Shown: piece after piece, positions 7,856-14,350 of the stretch
How positions within the stretch are numbered: position 1 is the first letter of the stretch
Layout: each line of letters starts with the position of its first letter
Origin: JANYIP01 sp031394045
GTDB lineage: Bacteria > Actinomycetota > Actinomycetes > Prado026
Reading direction: 5' to 3'
Length of the DNA: 20,578 nt
Assembly (NCBI GenBank): GCA_031394045.1
Contig: JANMWN010000368.1
Span: 1-20,578 of the forward strand
The notes under the pieces: generated by a model
Database searches by the model: none
Told to the model about the DNA's origin: nothing
What the model saw: the letters and a program-made list of their open reading frames with translations, nothing else
Translations under genes and position numbers: made by a program

Positions 7856-7894
7856 TAGGGTTGACGCGATCACCCCGTCAAGAACCTGAAGGAG
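7856..7894 (+). promoter_or_regulatory. eno -10 candidate and ribosome-binding site
   Basis: TAGGGT at 7856-7861 fits the actinobacterial -10 pattern, though no convincing -35 lies 17-18 nt upstream. AAGGAG at 7889-7894 is a clear ribosome-binding site eight bases before the GTG at 7902 and fixes that start. Confidence 0.5.
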
Positions 7895-7901
7895 CGTTGC
7901 C

Positions 7902-9182
7902 GTGGCATCGATCGAGGCCGTCGGAGCCCGCGAGATCCTCGACTCGCGTGGCAACCCCACCGTCGAGGTCGAGGTGGCCCTCGACGACGGAACCATCGCG
8001 CGTGCGGCCGTACCTTCCGGAGCCTCGACCGGTGCCTTCGAGGCGGTCGAGCTGCGGGACGGCGACGCCTCGCGCTACGGCGGCAAGGGCGTCACGAAGG
8101 CGGTGCTGGCCGTGATCGACGAGATCGGTCCCGAGCTGCTCGGATTCGACGCGAGCGAGCAGCGACTGGTCGACCAGGCGCTGATCGACCTCGACGGCAC
8201 GGCCGGCAAGTCGCGGCTGGGCGCGAACGCGATCCTGGGTGTCTCGCTCGCGGTCGCGCGTGCTGCCGCCGACTCGGCCGGGCTCCCGCTGTTCCGGTAC
8301 GTCGGCGGCCCCAACGCGCACGTGCTCCCGGTACCGATGCTGAACATCCTCAACGGTGGCGCGCACGCGGACAGCAACGTCGACATCCAGGAGTTCATGA
8401 TCGCGCCGATCGGCGCCGCCACGTTCGCCGAGGCGCTGCGCTGGGGGGCCGAGGTCTACCACTCCCTCAAGAGCGTGCTCAAGGCCAAGGGCCTGTCCAC
8501 CGGGCTCGGTGACGAGGGCGGCTTCGCCCCGAGCCTGGCCAGCAACCGGGCCGCGCTCGACCTGATCACCGAGGCGGTGACCAAGGCCGGCTTCACCCCC
8601 GGCAGCGACGTCGCGTTCGCCCTCGACGTGGCCGCGACCGAGTTCTACACCGACGGGGCGTACCAGTTCGAGGCCGCCGCGCGGTCGGCCGAGTGGATGA
8701 CCGGCTACTACGAGAGCCTGGTGGCCGACTTCCCGCTGGTCTCGATCGAGGACCCGCTGTCCGAGGAGGACTGGGCCGGCTGGATCCACTGCACCGGCGC
8801 GCTCGGCTCGAGCGTCCAGATCGTGGGCGACGACCTGTTCGTCACGAACCCGGAGCGGCTCCAGCGCGGCATCGACGAGGACGCCGCCAACGCGCTCCTC
8901 GTCAAGGTCAACCAGATCGGGTCTCTCACCGAGACCCTCGACGCTGTCTCGCTGGCCCACCGCGCAGGCTTCCGCTGCATGATGAGCCACCGCTCGGGCG
9001 AGACCGAGGACACCACGATCGCCGACCTCGCCGTGGCCACCGACTGCGGCCAGATCAAGACCGGTGCACCAGCGCGCAGCGAGCGCGTGGCCAAGTACAA
9101 CCAGCTGTTGCGCATCGAGGAAGAGCTCGACGATGCCGCTCGCTACGCGGGTCGCTCCGCGTTCCCGCGCTTCAACGGGTAG
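7902..9182 (+). CDS. eno: Enolase (phosphopyruvate hydratase)
   Basis: This 426-aa enzyme converts 2-phosphoglycerate to phosphoenolpyruvate in glycolysis and requires Mg2+. The key residues are visible: the phosphate/substrate loop SGASTGAFEA at 39-48, His155 in NGGAHADSNVDIQEF, Glu164, the catalytic Glu205 in GDEGGFAP, metal ligands Asp242, Glu283 and Asp310, and the catalytic base Lys335 in LVKVNQIGSL. MSHRSGETED at 360-369 completes the active site. Length is standard. The GTG start gives MASIEAVGAREILDSRGNPTVE, typical of actinobacterial enolases, and follows a good AAGGAG. It is the first gene of a long forward run and probably has its own promoter. Confidence 0.98.
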   Translation: MASIEAVGAREILDSRGNPTVEVEVALDDGTIARAAVPSGASTGAFEAVELRDGDASRYGGKGVTKAVLAVIDEIGPELLGFDASEQRLVDQALIDLDGTAGKSRLGANAILGVSLAVARAAADSAGLPLFRYVGGPNAHVLPVPMLNILNGGAHADSNVDIQEFMIAPIGAATFAEALRWGAEVYHSLKSVLKAKGLSTGLGDEGGFAPSLASNRAALDLITEAVTKAGFTPGSDVAFALDVAATEFYTDGAYQFEAAARSAEWMTGYYESLVADFPLVSIEDPLSEEDWAGWIHCTGALGSSVQIVGDDLFVTNPERLQRGIDEDAANALLVKVNQIGSLTETLDAVSLAHRAGFRCMMSHRSGETEDTTIADLAVATDCGQIKTGAPARSERVAKYNQLLRIEEELDDAARYAGRSAFPRFNG

Positions 9183-9200
9183 AGCATGGGGTAGTGCTCT
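9181..9200 (+). other. Short stem-loop at the eno stop codon
   Basis: AGAGCA (9181-9186) and TGCTCT (9195-9200) form a perfect 6-bp stem with an eight-base loop, beginning inside the eno stop codon. There is no T-run. It may help separate eno expression from the downstream genes or stabilise the eno 3' end; it could also be chance. Confidence 0.4.
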
Positions 9201-9225
9201 CGACTGACCGCCCGATGACGGCCCG

Positions 9226-9828
9226 ATGACCGACTCGCGTCGTACCCCTGCGTCCCGACCCAAGGGGAGTGGCACGCGTACGCCTGCGGGCCGGGCCGCC
9301 AGCCGGCCGAAGGGCCCCGCGCGGACGCGTACGACCGCCCCGGCGGTGCCGTCTCTGCCGGTGCCGCCGGTGATCGACCTGACCGCAGGTGCGCAGGTGA
9401 CGCCGGCCGCCTCTGCGGGCCGGGGACGTGATCGAGGGCAGAACAGGCTCACCGGGCGGGCCGCGGTGCTGCTCCTGGTGCTCGGCATGCTGGGCGTGGC
9501 CTACGCGTGGCCGGTCCGTGAGTACTTCCGGCAGCGGGCCGAGCTGAGCGACCTGCGCGCCTCCACCGCCGCCGCGCAGGCGAGCGTCGATGCACTGGAG
9601 GCCGAGAAGGCCCGCTGGGCCGACCCCGCGTACATCGAGGCGCAGGCCAGGGGGCGGCTGCACTACGTCATGCCGGGCGAGGTCGCGTTCACCGTCGTCC
9701 ACCCCAACCAGCCCAACCTCGTGCAGACCCTGCCCAAGACGCCGCCGCCGGTCCAGGCCTGGTACGACGCCCTGTGGGGCAGCCTGCGCGGGGCGGACGA
9801 CCCGCAGGCCGCCGGAAGCCAGCCCTGA
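9226..9828 (+). CDS. FtsB/DivIC-type septum formation initiator
   Basis: This is a 200-aa single-pass membrane protein of the FtsB/DivIC family, which works with FtsL and FtsQ partners in the divisome. An 80-residue basic and proline-rich cytoplasmic tail comes first. One transmembrane helix spans about 79-95 (AVLLLVLGMLGVAYAW). A coiled coil follows at about 97-130, and then the family-typical WADPAYIEAQARGRL at 131-145 and YVMPGE. The extracytoplasmic C-terminus is Pro-rich. It occupies the Rv1024 position after enolase. The ATG at 9226 has no strong ribosome-binding site, and a duplicated CCCGATGAC (9211-9219 and 9222-9230) offers a second, dead-end ATG at 9215. The start could be internal to the tail. 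Confidence 0.88.
   Translation: MTDSRRTPASRPKGSGTRTPAGRAASRPKGPARTRTTAPAVPSLPVPPVIDLTAGAQVTPAASAGRGRDRGQNRLTGRAAVLLLVLGMLGVAYAWPVREYFRQRAELSDLRASTAAAQASVDALEAEKARWADPAYIEAQARGRLHYVMPGEVAFTVVHPNQPNLVQTLPKTPPPVQAWYDALWGSLRGADDPQAAGSQP
9814..9827 (+). promoter_or_regulatory. Ribosome-binding site supporting a CTG start
   Basis: GGAAG at 9814-9818 lies six bases before CTG 9825-9827, which overlaps the TGA of the FtsB-like gene. No ATG, GTG or TTG in this frame near the conserved N-terminus has an equally good site. The nearest alternative is GTG at 9774, 51 nt upstream and inside the previous gene. Confidence 0.5.
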
Positions 9829-10328
9829 GCGGGGTCGAGGCGGCCGACCGGCAAGCGGTCGAGGCTCAGCTCGGCCGCCCACCCAGGGGCATGCTCGCCG
9901 TCGCGCACCGCTGCCCCTGCGGTCGGCCCGACGTCGTCGAGACCGCGGCCCGGCTCGACGACGGCTCGCCGTTCCCGACGCTCTACTACCTCACCTGCCC
10001 GCGTGCGACCGGTGCTGTCAGCACCCTGGAGTCGCAGGGGTTGATGCGAACGATGACCGAGCGGCTGGCTTCCGACACTGACCTTGCCGCGGCGTACCGG
10101 GTCGCGCACGAGTCGTACCTCGCTGCCCGGTCGGCGATCGAGGCGGTCCCCGAGATCGCGACGGTGTCGGCCGGCGGGATGCCCGACCGGGTCAAGTGCC
10201 TGCACGTCCTGGTGGCGCATGCGCTCGCGGCCGGCCCTGGTGTCAACCCGCTCGGCGACGAGGCGTTGGAGCTGCTCGGCCCGTGGTGGTCGGTCGGCCC
10301 GTGCGTGAGCGCGGAGGGTGACGCGTGA
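9825..10328 (+). CDS. DUF501 family protein
   Basis: This protein (about 167 aa from the CTG start) belongs to the DUF501 family, found next to enolase and ppx in actinobacteria (Rv1025 position). Its biochemical role is unknown to me. Conserved-looking features are HRCPCGRP (Cys30 and Cys32), YLTCPRA (Cys58) and the C-terminal VKCLHVLVAHAL (Cys125, His127, His132), a Cys/His pattern that could bind a metal. No signal or membrane segment is present. The end, VSAEGDA, is encoded by the first copy of a duplicated segment that also carries the ribosome-binding site of the next gene. The start is uncertain: CTG 9825 (4-nt overlap, good ribosome-binding site) or GTG 9774. Confidence 0.85.
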   Translation: MSGVEAADRQAVEAQLGRPPRGMLAVAHRCPCGRPDVVETAARLDDGSPFPTLYYLTCPRATGAVSTLESQGLMRTMTERLASDTDLAAAYRVAHESYLAARSAIEAVPEIATVSAGGMPDRVKCLHVLVAHALAAGPGVNPLGDEALELLGPWWSVGPCVSAEGDA

Positions 10329-10343
10329 GCGCGGAGGAGGAGG
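10303..10343 (+). repeat. Duplicated segment carrying the ppx ribosome-binding site
   Basis: A 15-bp word, GCGTGAGCGCGGAGG, occurs at 10303-10317 and 10323-10337, that is, with a 20-bp period. The second copy extends into GGAGGAGGAGG (10333-10343), an unusually long ribosome-binding site directly before the GTG at 10345. The first copy lies inside the DUF501 coding end. Confidence 0.9.
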
Positions 10344-10344
10344 G

Positions 10345-11271
10345 GTGAGCGTTCGGGTGGCCGCGATCGACTGCGGCACAAACTCGATCCGGCTTCTGGT
10401 GGCCGACCTCGACGTCGACGCGGGGACGCTGGTCGAGGTCGAGCGGACCATGGAGATCGTCCGGCTCGGGCAGGACGTCGACCGCACCGGCCGGCTGGCG
10501 CCCGAGGCTCTGGTCCGCACCTTCGCAGCCTGCGACGGGTATGCCGCCCGGATCGCCCAGCTGGGAGTCGAGCGGGTGCGGTTCGTCGCGACGTCGGCCT
10601 CGCGGGACGCCGAGAACCGCGACGAGTTCGTGGCCGGCGTGCTGGCCCGGGTCGGCGTGCTGCCGGAGGTCGTACCCGGGTCCGAGGAGGCCGAGCTGTC
10701 GTTCGTCGGCGCGACCCGCGAGCTCGTCAGCGGAGAGCCGCTGCCCTTCCTGGTCGTCGACATCGGCGGCGGGTCGACTGAGTTCGTCGTCGGTTCTGCT
10801 CGGCCCGAGGCCGCTCGGTCGGTCGACATCGGCTGCGTACGCATGACCGAACGGCACCTGCGCTCCGACCCGCCGACGGCCGCCGAGGTGGCCGCCGCGC
10901 GGGCCGACATCGAGGCCGCGATCGACCTCGCCTCCTCCGTCGTACCCCTCGCGTCGGCGCGGACACTCGTCGGGCTCGCCGGGTCGGTCACCACGGTCGC
11001 CGCGATCGACGCCGGCCTGTCGGCGTACGACGCCTCGGTCACGCACCACTACCGGCTCTCGGCGGACGCCGTCCACGAGGTGACCGCGCGGCTGCTGGCC
11101 ATGCCGCGCTCCGACCGCGCCCGTATCCCGGTGATGCACCCGGGCCGCGTCGACGTCATCGGGGCCGGCGCGCTGATCCTCTCGGCGATCGTCGAACGCG
11201 TCGGGCTGCCTGAGGTGCTGGTCAGCGAGCACGACATCCTCGACGGCATCGGGTGGTCGCTCGCCCGCTGA
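10345..11271 (+). CDS. Ppx/GppA-family phosphatase
   Basis: This is a 308-aa two-domain ASKHA-fold protein, predicted to act as exopolyphosphatase and/or guanosine pentaphosphate phosphohydrolase in the cytoplasm. Motifs: phosphate-1 loop IDCGTNSIRLLV at 8-19, TSASRDAENRDEF at 83-95, PGSEEAELSF at 111-120 with the likely catalytic glutamate, DIGGGSTEFVVG at 139-150, and a later GLAGSVTTVAAID. It lacks the C-terminal extension of E. coli Ppx, as do the short mycobacterial forms (Rv0496, Rv1026). Its place after DUF501 matches Rv1026. The GTG at 10345 is fixed by the adjacent GGAGG array. Sequence alone does not decide between polyphosphate and pppGpp as substrate. Confidence 0.93.
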   Translation: MSVRVAAIDCGTNSIRLLVADLDVDAGTLVEVERTMEIVRLGQDVDRTGRLAPEALVRTFAACDGYAARIAQLGVERVRFVATSASRDAENRDEFVAGVLARVGVLPEVVPGSEEAELSFVGATRELVSGEPLPFLVVDIGGGSTEFVVGSARPEAARSVDIGCVRMTERHLRSDPPTAAEVAAARADIEAAIDLASSVVPLASARTLVGLAGSVTTVAAIDAGLSAYDASVTHHYRLSADAVHEVTARLLAMPRSDRARIPVMHPGRVDVIGAGALILSAIVERVGLPEVLVSEHDILDGIGWSLAR

Positions 11272-11288
11272 CGTGGTTGGGTGGGCGG

Positions 11289-11978
11289 ATGGGCGCACAC
11301 GTGACGTTTACGGCCAACGACGGCACCTGCGAGGGCTACCTCGCGACCCCGGCGGCCGGCTCTGGGCCGGGTGTCATCGTGGTGCAGGAGTGGTGGGGGC
11401 TGGTCCCGCACATCACCCACCTCGCTGATCGCTTCGCCGCCGCGGGCTACGTCGCCCTGGCGCCGGACTTCTACCACGGCATCACCACGACCGAGCCGGA
11501 CGAGGCGATGCGGCTGCTGATGTCGCTGGCCATGGACCGGGCCGCCCACGACCTGTCCGGCGCGGCCGACTACCTCGGGAGCCGAGCCGACGTCGTCAGC
11601 CCCGAGATCGCCGCGGTGGGCTTCTGCATGGGTGGCTCGCTGTCGCTCTGGTCGGCCACCCTCGCGCCCAACATCGTGCTGGCCGTGGGCCTCTACCCGG
11701 CCTTGCCCTGGCAGGCGATGAGCCCCGACTGGTCCGGCTATGCCGGCAAGTCCGCCGTGATCCACTGCTCGGAGGAGGACGGCACCTCCGCCGCCGAGGG
11801 CATCGTCACCGCGGTCGCCGGCATCGAGGCCGCCGGTGGCAGCGTCACCGTCTACGACTACCCCGGCACCCAGCACGCGTTCTTCAACGACACCCGGCCC
11901 GAGGTCTACGACGCTGCCGCCTCGACCCTGGCCTGGGACCGGACCCTCGCGGCGCTGTCGGCCCGGCTCCCCGGTTGA
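11289..11978 (+). CDS. Dienelactone hydrolase family protein
   Basis: This 229-aa alpha/beta hydrolase has the Cys-His-Asp triad of the dienelactone hydrolase family: Cys113 in GFCMGG, Asp164 in EEDGTSA and His196 in TQHAFFND. Glu34 in VQEWWGL is the conserved glutamate that holds the nucleophile. The natural substrate is unknown; genomic neighbours are not aromatic degradation genes, so a general carboxylesterase or lactonase role is more likely than chloroaromatic catabolism. The ATG at 11289 starts at the conserved beta strand; an upstream in-frame GTG would overlap ppx. It lies 17 nt after ppx and overlaps the next gene by 4 nt. Confidence 0.92.
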   Translation: MGAHVTFTANDGTCEGYLATPAAGSGPGVIVVQEWWGLVPHITHLADRFAAAGYVALAPDFYHGITTTEPDEAMRLLMSLAMDRAAHDLSGAADYLGSRADVVSPEIAAVGFCMGGSLSLWSATLAPNIVLAVGLYPALPWQAMSPDWSGYAGKSAVIHCSEEDGTSAAEGIVTAVAGIEAAGGSVTVYDYPGTQHAFFNDTRPEVYDAAASTLAWDRTLAALSARLPG

Positions 11979-12706
11979 TCCGTACCCCCGAGGACGTACG
12001 TGCGGCGGCGGCCGCGGCGGTGACCTCCGGCTCGCTGGCCGAGCTCGGGCAGCAGATCGAAGGCTGCCGGGCCTGCCCGCGGCTGGTCGCCTGGCGCGAG
12101 GACGTCGCCCGTGACAAGCGCAAGGCGTACGCCGACGAGGTCTACTGGGGCCGGCCGATCCCCGGCTGGGGCTCGGACCAGCCGAGGGTGCTCGTCGTGG
12201 GGCTCGCACCTGCCGCGCACGGTGGGAACCGTACCGGCCGGATCTTCACCGGCGACCGCAGCGGCGACTGGCTGTTCGCGTCGCTGCACCGCGTCGGGCT
12301 CGCGGCGCAGCCGACGTCGACCCACGTGGGTGACGGCCAGCGGCTGATCGGTACCCGGATGGTCGCCGCGGTCCGCTGCGCCCCGCCGCAGAACAAGCCG
12401 ACGACGGACGAGCGGGACACCTGTGCGCCGTGGATCGACGGCGAGCTGGCCCTGGTGCGCCCGTACCTCTCGGTGGTGGTCGCGCTGGGGCTGTTCGCCT
12501 GGGAGGCGACCCTGGCCGCGTACGCCCGGGCGGGAGTTGCGGTCCCGCGGCCGAGGCCCAGGTTCGGGCACGGCGCGGAGCTGGAGGTCGGAGGGGTCGT
12601 GCTGCTGGGCAGTTATCACCCGAGCCAGCAGAACACCTTCACCGGAAGGCTGACCGAGCCCATGCTGGACGCCGTCCTCGGCCGGGCGGCCGAGCTCGCC
12701 GGATAA
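11975..12706 (+). CDS. Uracil-DNA glycosylase family 5 (UdgB-like)
   Basis: This 243-aa base-excision repair enzyme removes uracil, and in this family often other deaminated bases, from DNA. Four cysteines suited to a 4Fe-4S cluster are Cys31 and Cys34 (GCRACPRL), Cys135 (VRCAPP) and Cys150. Motif 1 is GLAPAAHGGNRTGRIFTGD at 76-94, which lacks the polar Asp/Asn of families 1 and 4 and so points to family 5. Motif 2 is SYHPSQQNTFTGR, 213-225. It resembles Rv1259. The assigned start is TTG in a TTGA overlap with the previous stop, implying translational coupling; GTG 12020 is an alternative that keeps the iron-sulfur cysteines. Confidence 0.93.
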   Translation: MIRTPEDVRAAAAAAVTSGSLAELGQQIEGCRACPRLVAWREDVARDKRKAYADEVYWGRPIPGWGSDQPRVLVVGLAPAAHGGNRTGRIFTGDRSGDWLFASLHRVGLAAQPTSTHVGDGQRLIGTRMVAAVRCAPPQNKPTTDERDTCAPWIDGELALVRPYLSVVVALGLFAWEATLAAYARAGVAVPRPRPRFGHGAELEVGGVVLLGSYHPSQQNTFTGRLTEPMLDAVLGRAAELAG

Positions 12707-12709
12707 GGT
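12704..12709 (+). promoter_or_regulatory. Candidate -10 box for a leaderless ndh transcript
   Basis: TAAGGT begins at the uracil-DNA glycosylase stop codon and lies six bases before the ATG at 12716, the spacing expected if transcription starts at the A of the start codon. AAGG in the same bases could instead act as a weak ribosome-binding site for read-through transcription. Confidence 0.4.
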
Positions 12710-12715
12710 TGATCT

Positions 12716-14065
12716 ATGAAAGCCGTGCCGCAGACCGTACCGGGCCGACCCAGGATCCTGATCATCGGCGGGGGGTACGTCGGCATGTACACGGCCATCC
12801 GGCTGCTCAGGAAGCTCCGTGACGCCGAGGCGACGGTCACCGTCGTCGACCCTCGCTCTTACATGACGTACCAGCCCTTCCTGCCTGAGGCGGCGGCCGG
12901 CTCGATCCAGCCCCGGCATGTCGTGGTCCCGCTGCGCCGGGTGCTGCGGGGGGCCGAGATCGTGACGGGCCTGGTCTCGCGCCTGGACCACGAGCGTCGT
13001 GTCGCGGTGCTGCAGCCGCTCGAGGGTGCCGCGTACGAGGTCGAGTACGACCAGGTGATCATCGCCGTCGGCTCGGTCTCGCGCACGCTGCCGATCCCTG
13101 GGCTCGCCGAGGTCGGCATCGGGTTCAAGAACGTCGAGGAGGCCATCGAGCTGCGCAACAGGGTCATCGAGTGCCTCGACATCGCCGAGTCGACCCGCGA
13201 CGCCGATATCCGCCGCCGCAACCTCAACTTCGTCGTGGTCGGCGGCGGGTACGCCGGCATCGAGGCGCTGGCCGAGCTCGAGGACATGGCCCGGTACGCG
13301 ACCCGCTACTACCGGACCATCGACGAGGACGACCTGCGCTGGGTGCTCGTCGAGGCCAGCAACCGGATCCTGCCCGAGGTCGGCGAGGACATGGGTCGGT
13401 ACACCCTGGCCGAGCTGCGCCGGCGCGGGATCGAGTGCTACCTCGAGACCCGGCTCGAGTCGTGCGTCGGCGGCCAGGTGGTGCTCTCCGATGGCACCGA
13501 GCTCCCGACCGAGACGCTGGTGTGGACCGCAGGAGTCAAGCCGAGCCCGCTCGTACAGCACACCGGGTTCGCGCTCGACGACCGTGGGCGGCTGGTCGGC
13601 ACCGCGAAGCTGCAGGTCGCTGGTGTCGACAACGCGTGGGTGTCCGGCGACAGCGGCGCGATCCCCGACCTCACCGGTCCGCCCGGGGCGACCTGCACCC
13701 CGTCGGCCCAGCACGCCGTCCGCCAGGCCAAGGTGCTGGCGGACAACGTGATCGCCCGGATCCGGGGCTTCGAGCCGCGCGAGTACCGGCACAAGCACGC
13801 GGGCTCCGTCGCGTCCCTCGGGCTGTACAAGGGCGTGGCGCAGGTCTACGGCATCAAGCTCAAGGGCTTCCCCGCGTGGTTCATGCACCGGACGTACCAC
13901 ATGAGCCGGGTCCCGACCTTCGCGCGCAAGCTTGCGGTAGTCGTGGACTGGACCCAGGCGCTCTTCTTCCGGCGCGAGATCGTGTCGCTTTGGGGCATGC
14001 ACGAGCCGTTCAAGGAGTTCGCCCAGGCCGCCGCTCCCGAGCCCAAGACGGAGCCGCCCGCCTGA
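12716..14065 (+). CDS. ndh: Type II NADH dehydrogenase (NDH-2)
   Basis: This is a 449-aa monotopic flavoprotein that oxidises NADH and reduces menaquinone at the cytoplasmic membrane without pumping protons. The FAD dinucleotide-binding fold starts with ILIIGGGYVGMYTA at 14-26. The NAD(P)H fold is FVVVGGGYAGIEALAEL at 172-188. WTAGVKPSPL is at 270-279. GDSGAIPD at 311-318 is the C-terminal FAD motif, with Ser-Gly where Cys/Ala is more usual. CTPSAQHAVRQA is the quinone-site region. Amphipathic C-terminal helices (about 385-420, with FPAWFMHRTYH) are the likely membrane anchor. The tail is Pro/Glu-rich. It is the last gene of the eno-led forward run and is followed by a strong stem-loop. Confidence 0.93.
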   Translation: MKAVPQTVPGRPRILIIGGGYVGMYTAIRLLRKLRDAEATVTVVDPRSYMTYQPFLPEAAAGSIQPRHVVVPLRRVLRGAEIVTGLVSRLDHERRVAVLQPLEGAAYEVEYDQVIIAVGSVSRTLPIPGLAEVGIGFKNVEEAIELRNRVIECLDIAESTRDADIRRRNLNFVVVGGGYAGIEALAELEDMARYATRYYRTIDEDDLRWVLVEASNRILPEVGEDMGRYTLAELRRRGIECYLETRLESCVGGQVVLSDGTELPTETLVWTAGVKPSPLVQHTGFALDDRGRLVGTAKLQVAGVDNAWVSGDSGAIPDLTGPPGATCTPSAQHAVRQAKVLADNVIARIRGFEPREYRHKHAGSVASLGLYKGVAQVYGIKLKGFPAWFMHRTYHMSRVPTFARKLAVVVDWTQALFFRREIVSLWGMHEPFKEFAQAAAPEPKTEPPA

Positions 14066-14128
14066 GTTGGCTGAAAGCGGGGCCAGTTGGCCCGTACGCC
14101 GGCCAGCCCGCCCCGTTTTCGGCCAACT
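14065..14128 (+). terminator. Large composite stem-loop after ndh, before the tRNA
   Basis: Positions 14065-14083 pair with 14110-14128 over 19 positions, with two G-U wobbles. After a 2x2 internal loop, 14086-14092 pairs with 14101-14107 (one wobble). The hairpin starts at the last base of the ndh stop codon. No T-run follows, which is common for actinobacterial terminators. A competing perfect 10-bp pairing, 14083-14092 with 14121-14130, uses the same right arm. Confidence 0.7.
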
Positions 14129-14143
14129 GGGAGCGTTCGGCTC

Positions 14144-14149
14144 TAACCT
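14144..14149 (+). promoter_or_regulatory. Candidate tRNA promoter -10 box
   Basis: TAACCT fits TANNNT and ends ten bases before the mature tRNA 5' end. No good -35 is visible; the region upstream is the right arm of the ndh stem-loop. Confidence 0.4.
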
Positions 14150-14159
14150 GCTGCTCAGC

Positions 14160-14234
14160 GCCCTCGTAGCCCAACTGGTCAGAGGCACCCGACTTAAGAT
14201 CGGGACAGTGTGGGTTCGACTCCCACCGGGGGTA
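14160..14234 (+). tRNA. tRNA with anticodon TAA (Leu codon UUA), short variable arm
   Basis: A 75-nt cloverleaf can be drawn. The acceptor stem is 14160-14166 with 14227-14233, including G1-U72 and U5-G68 wobbles, and the discriminator is A14234. The D arm starts at 14169 and its 3' strand needs either a bulged A14183 or a C-A mismatch. The anticodon stem is 14188-14192 with 14200-14204, with loop CTTAAGA (anticodon 14195-14197). The variable loop is five bases (14205-14209). The T arm is GTGGG/CCCAC with loop TTCGACT. CCA is not encoded. The anticodon reads UUA, but bacterial leucine tRNAs normally have a long variable arm (class II); this one is class I in shape. Its charging identity is therefore uncertain. 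Confidence 0.88.
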
Positions 14235-14350
14235 CGCGATCGAGCCGGCTGGCCATCAGCGTCGACGGTTGTGCGCAGTAGATCAAACGAAACGTCGACT
14301 GGGGCGCCCGTCCACCTGCTCTACTTGCCGCACCGGCGAGGGAGGTACCG
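14235..14350 (+). other. Gap between the tRNA and the DUF2252 gene
   Basis: This 116-bp gap contains the DUF2252 ribosome-binding site (GGGAGG, about 14340-14345, eight bases before the ATG). I see no clear terminator for the tRNA and no confident promoter. Confidence 0.5.

Larger units (their letters stand above)
7635..7901. other. Divergent intergenic region between the Ig-like gene and eno
   Basis: This is the longest gene-free stretch. It holds the folded leader of the Ig-like gene (7652-7723), a second weaker inverted repeat (7785-7791 with 7809-7815), a possible eno -10 box (TAGGGT, 7856-7861) and the eno ribosome-binding site. I see no small gene in it. Confidence 0.6.

Noticed and set aside
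7861..7889. TTGACG at 7861-7866 as a -35 box for eno
   Set aside because: No TANNNT hexamer lies 16-19 bases downstream, where the eno ribosome-binding site already sits; TAGGGT at 7856 is the better -10 candidate.
7027..8115. Plus-strand open frame across the Ig-like gene and into eno
   Set aside because: It runs into eno in another frame and lacks a signal; the minus-strand reading gives a signal peptide, two repeats and a ribosome-binding site.
7878..9488. Long minus-strand open frame opposite eno
   Set aside because: Enolase on the plus strand has every catalytic residue; the antisense frame has no recognisable domain.
11289..11978. Dienelactone hydrolase as part of an aromatic degradation cluster
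   Set aside because: No dioxygenase, muconate cycloisomerase or related gene is nearby; the neighbours are housekeeping genes.
11906..14188. Very long open frame on the minus strand opposite ndh and the uracil-DNA glycosylase
   Set aside because: It is a compositional shadow of well-recognised forward genes in GC-rich DNA; the translation is low-complexity and matches no family I know.
14160..14234. tRNA pseudogene
   Set aside because: Acceptor, anticodon and T arms are intact, and the T loop and U8/A14/G18/G19 positions are conserved; wobbles and the D-stem irregularity alone do not indicate decay.
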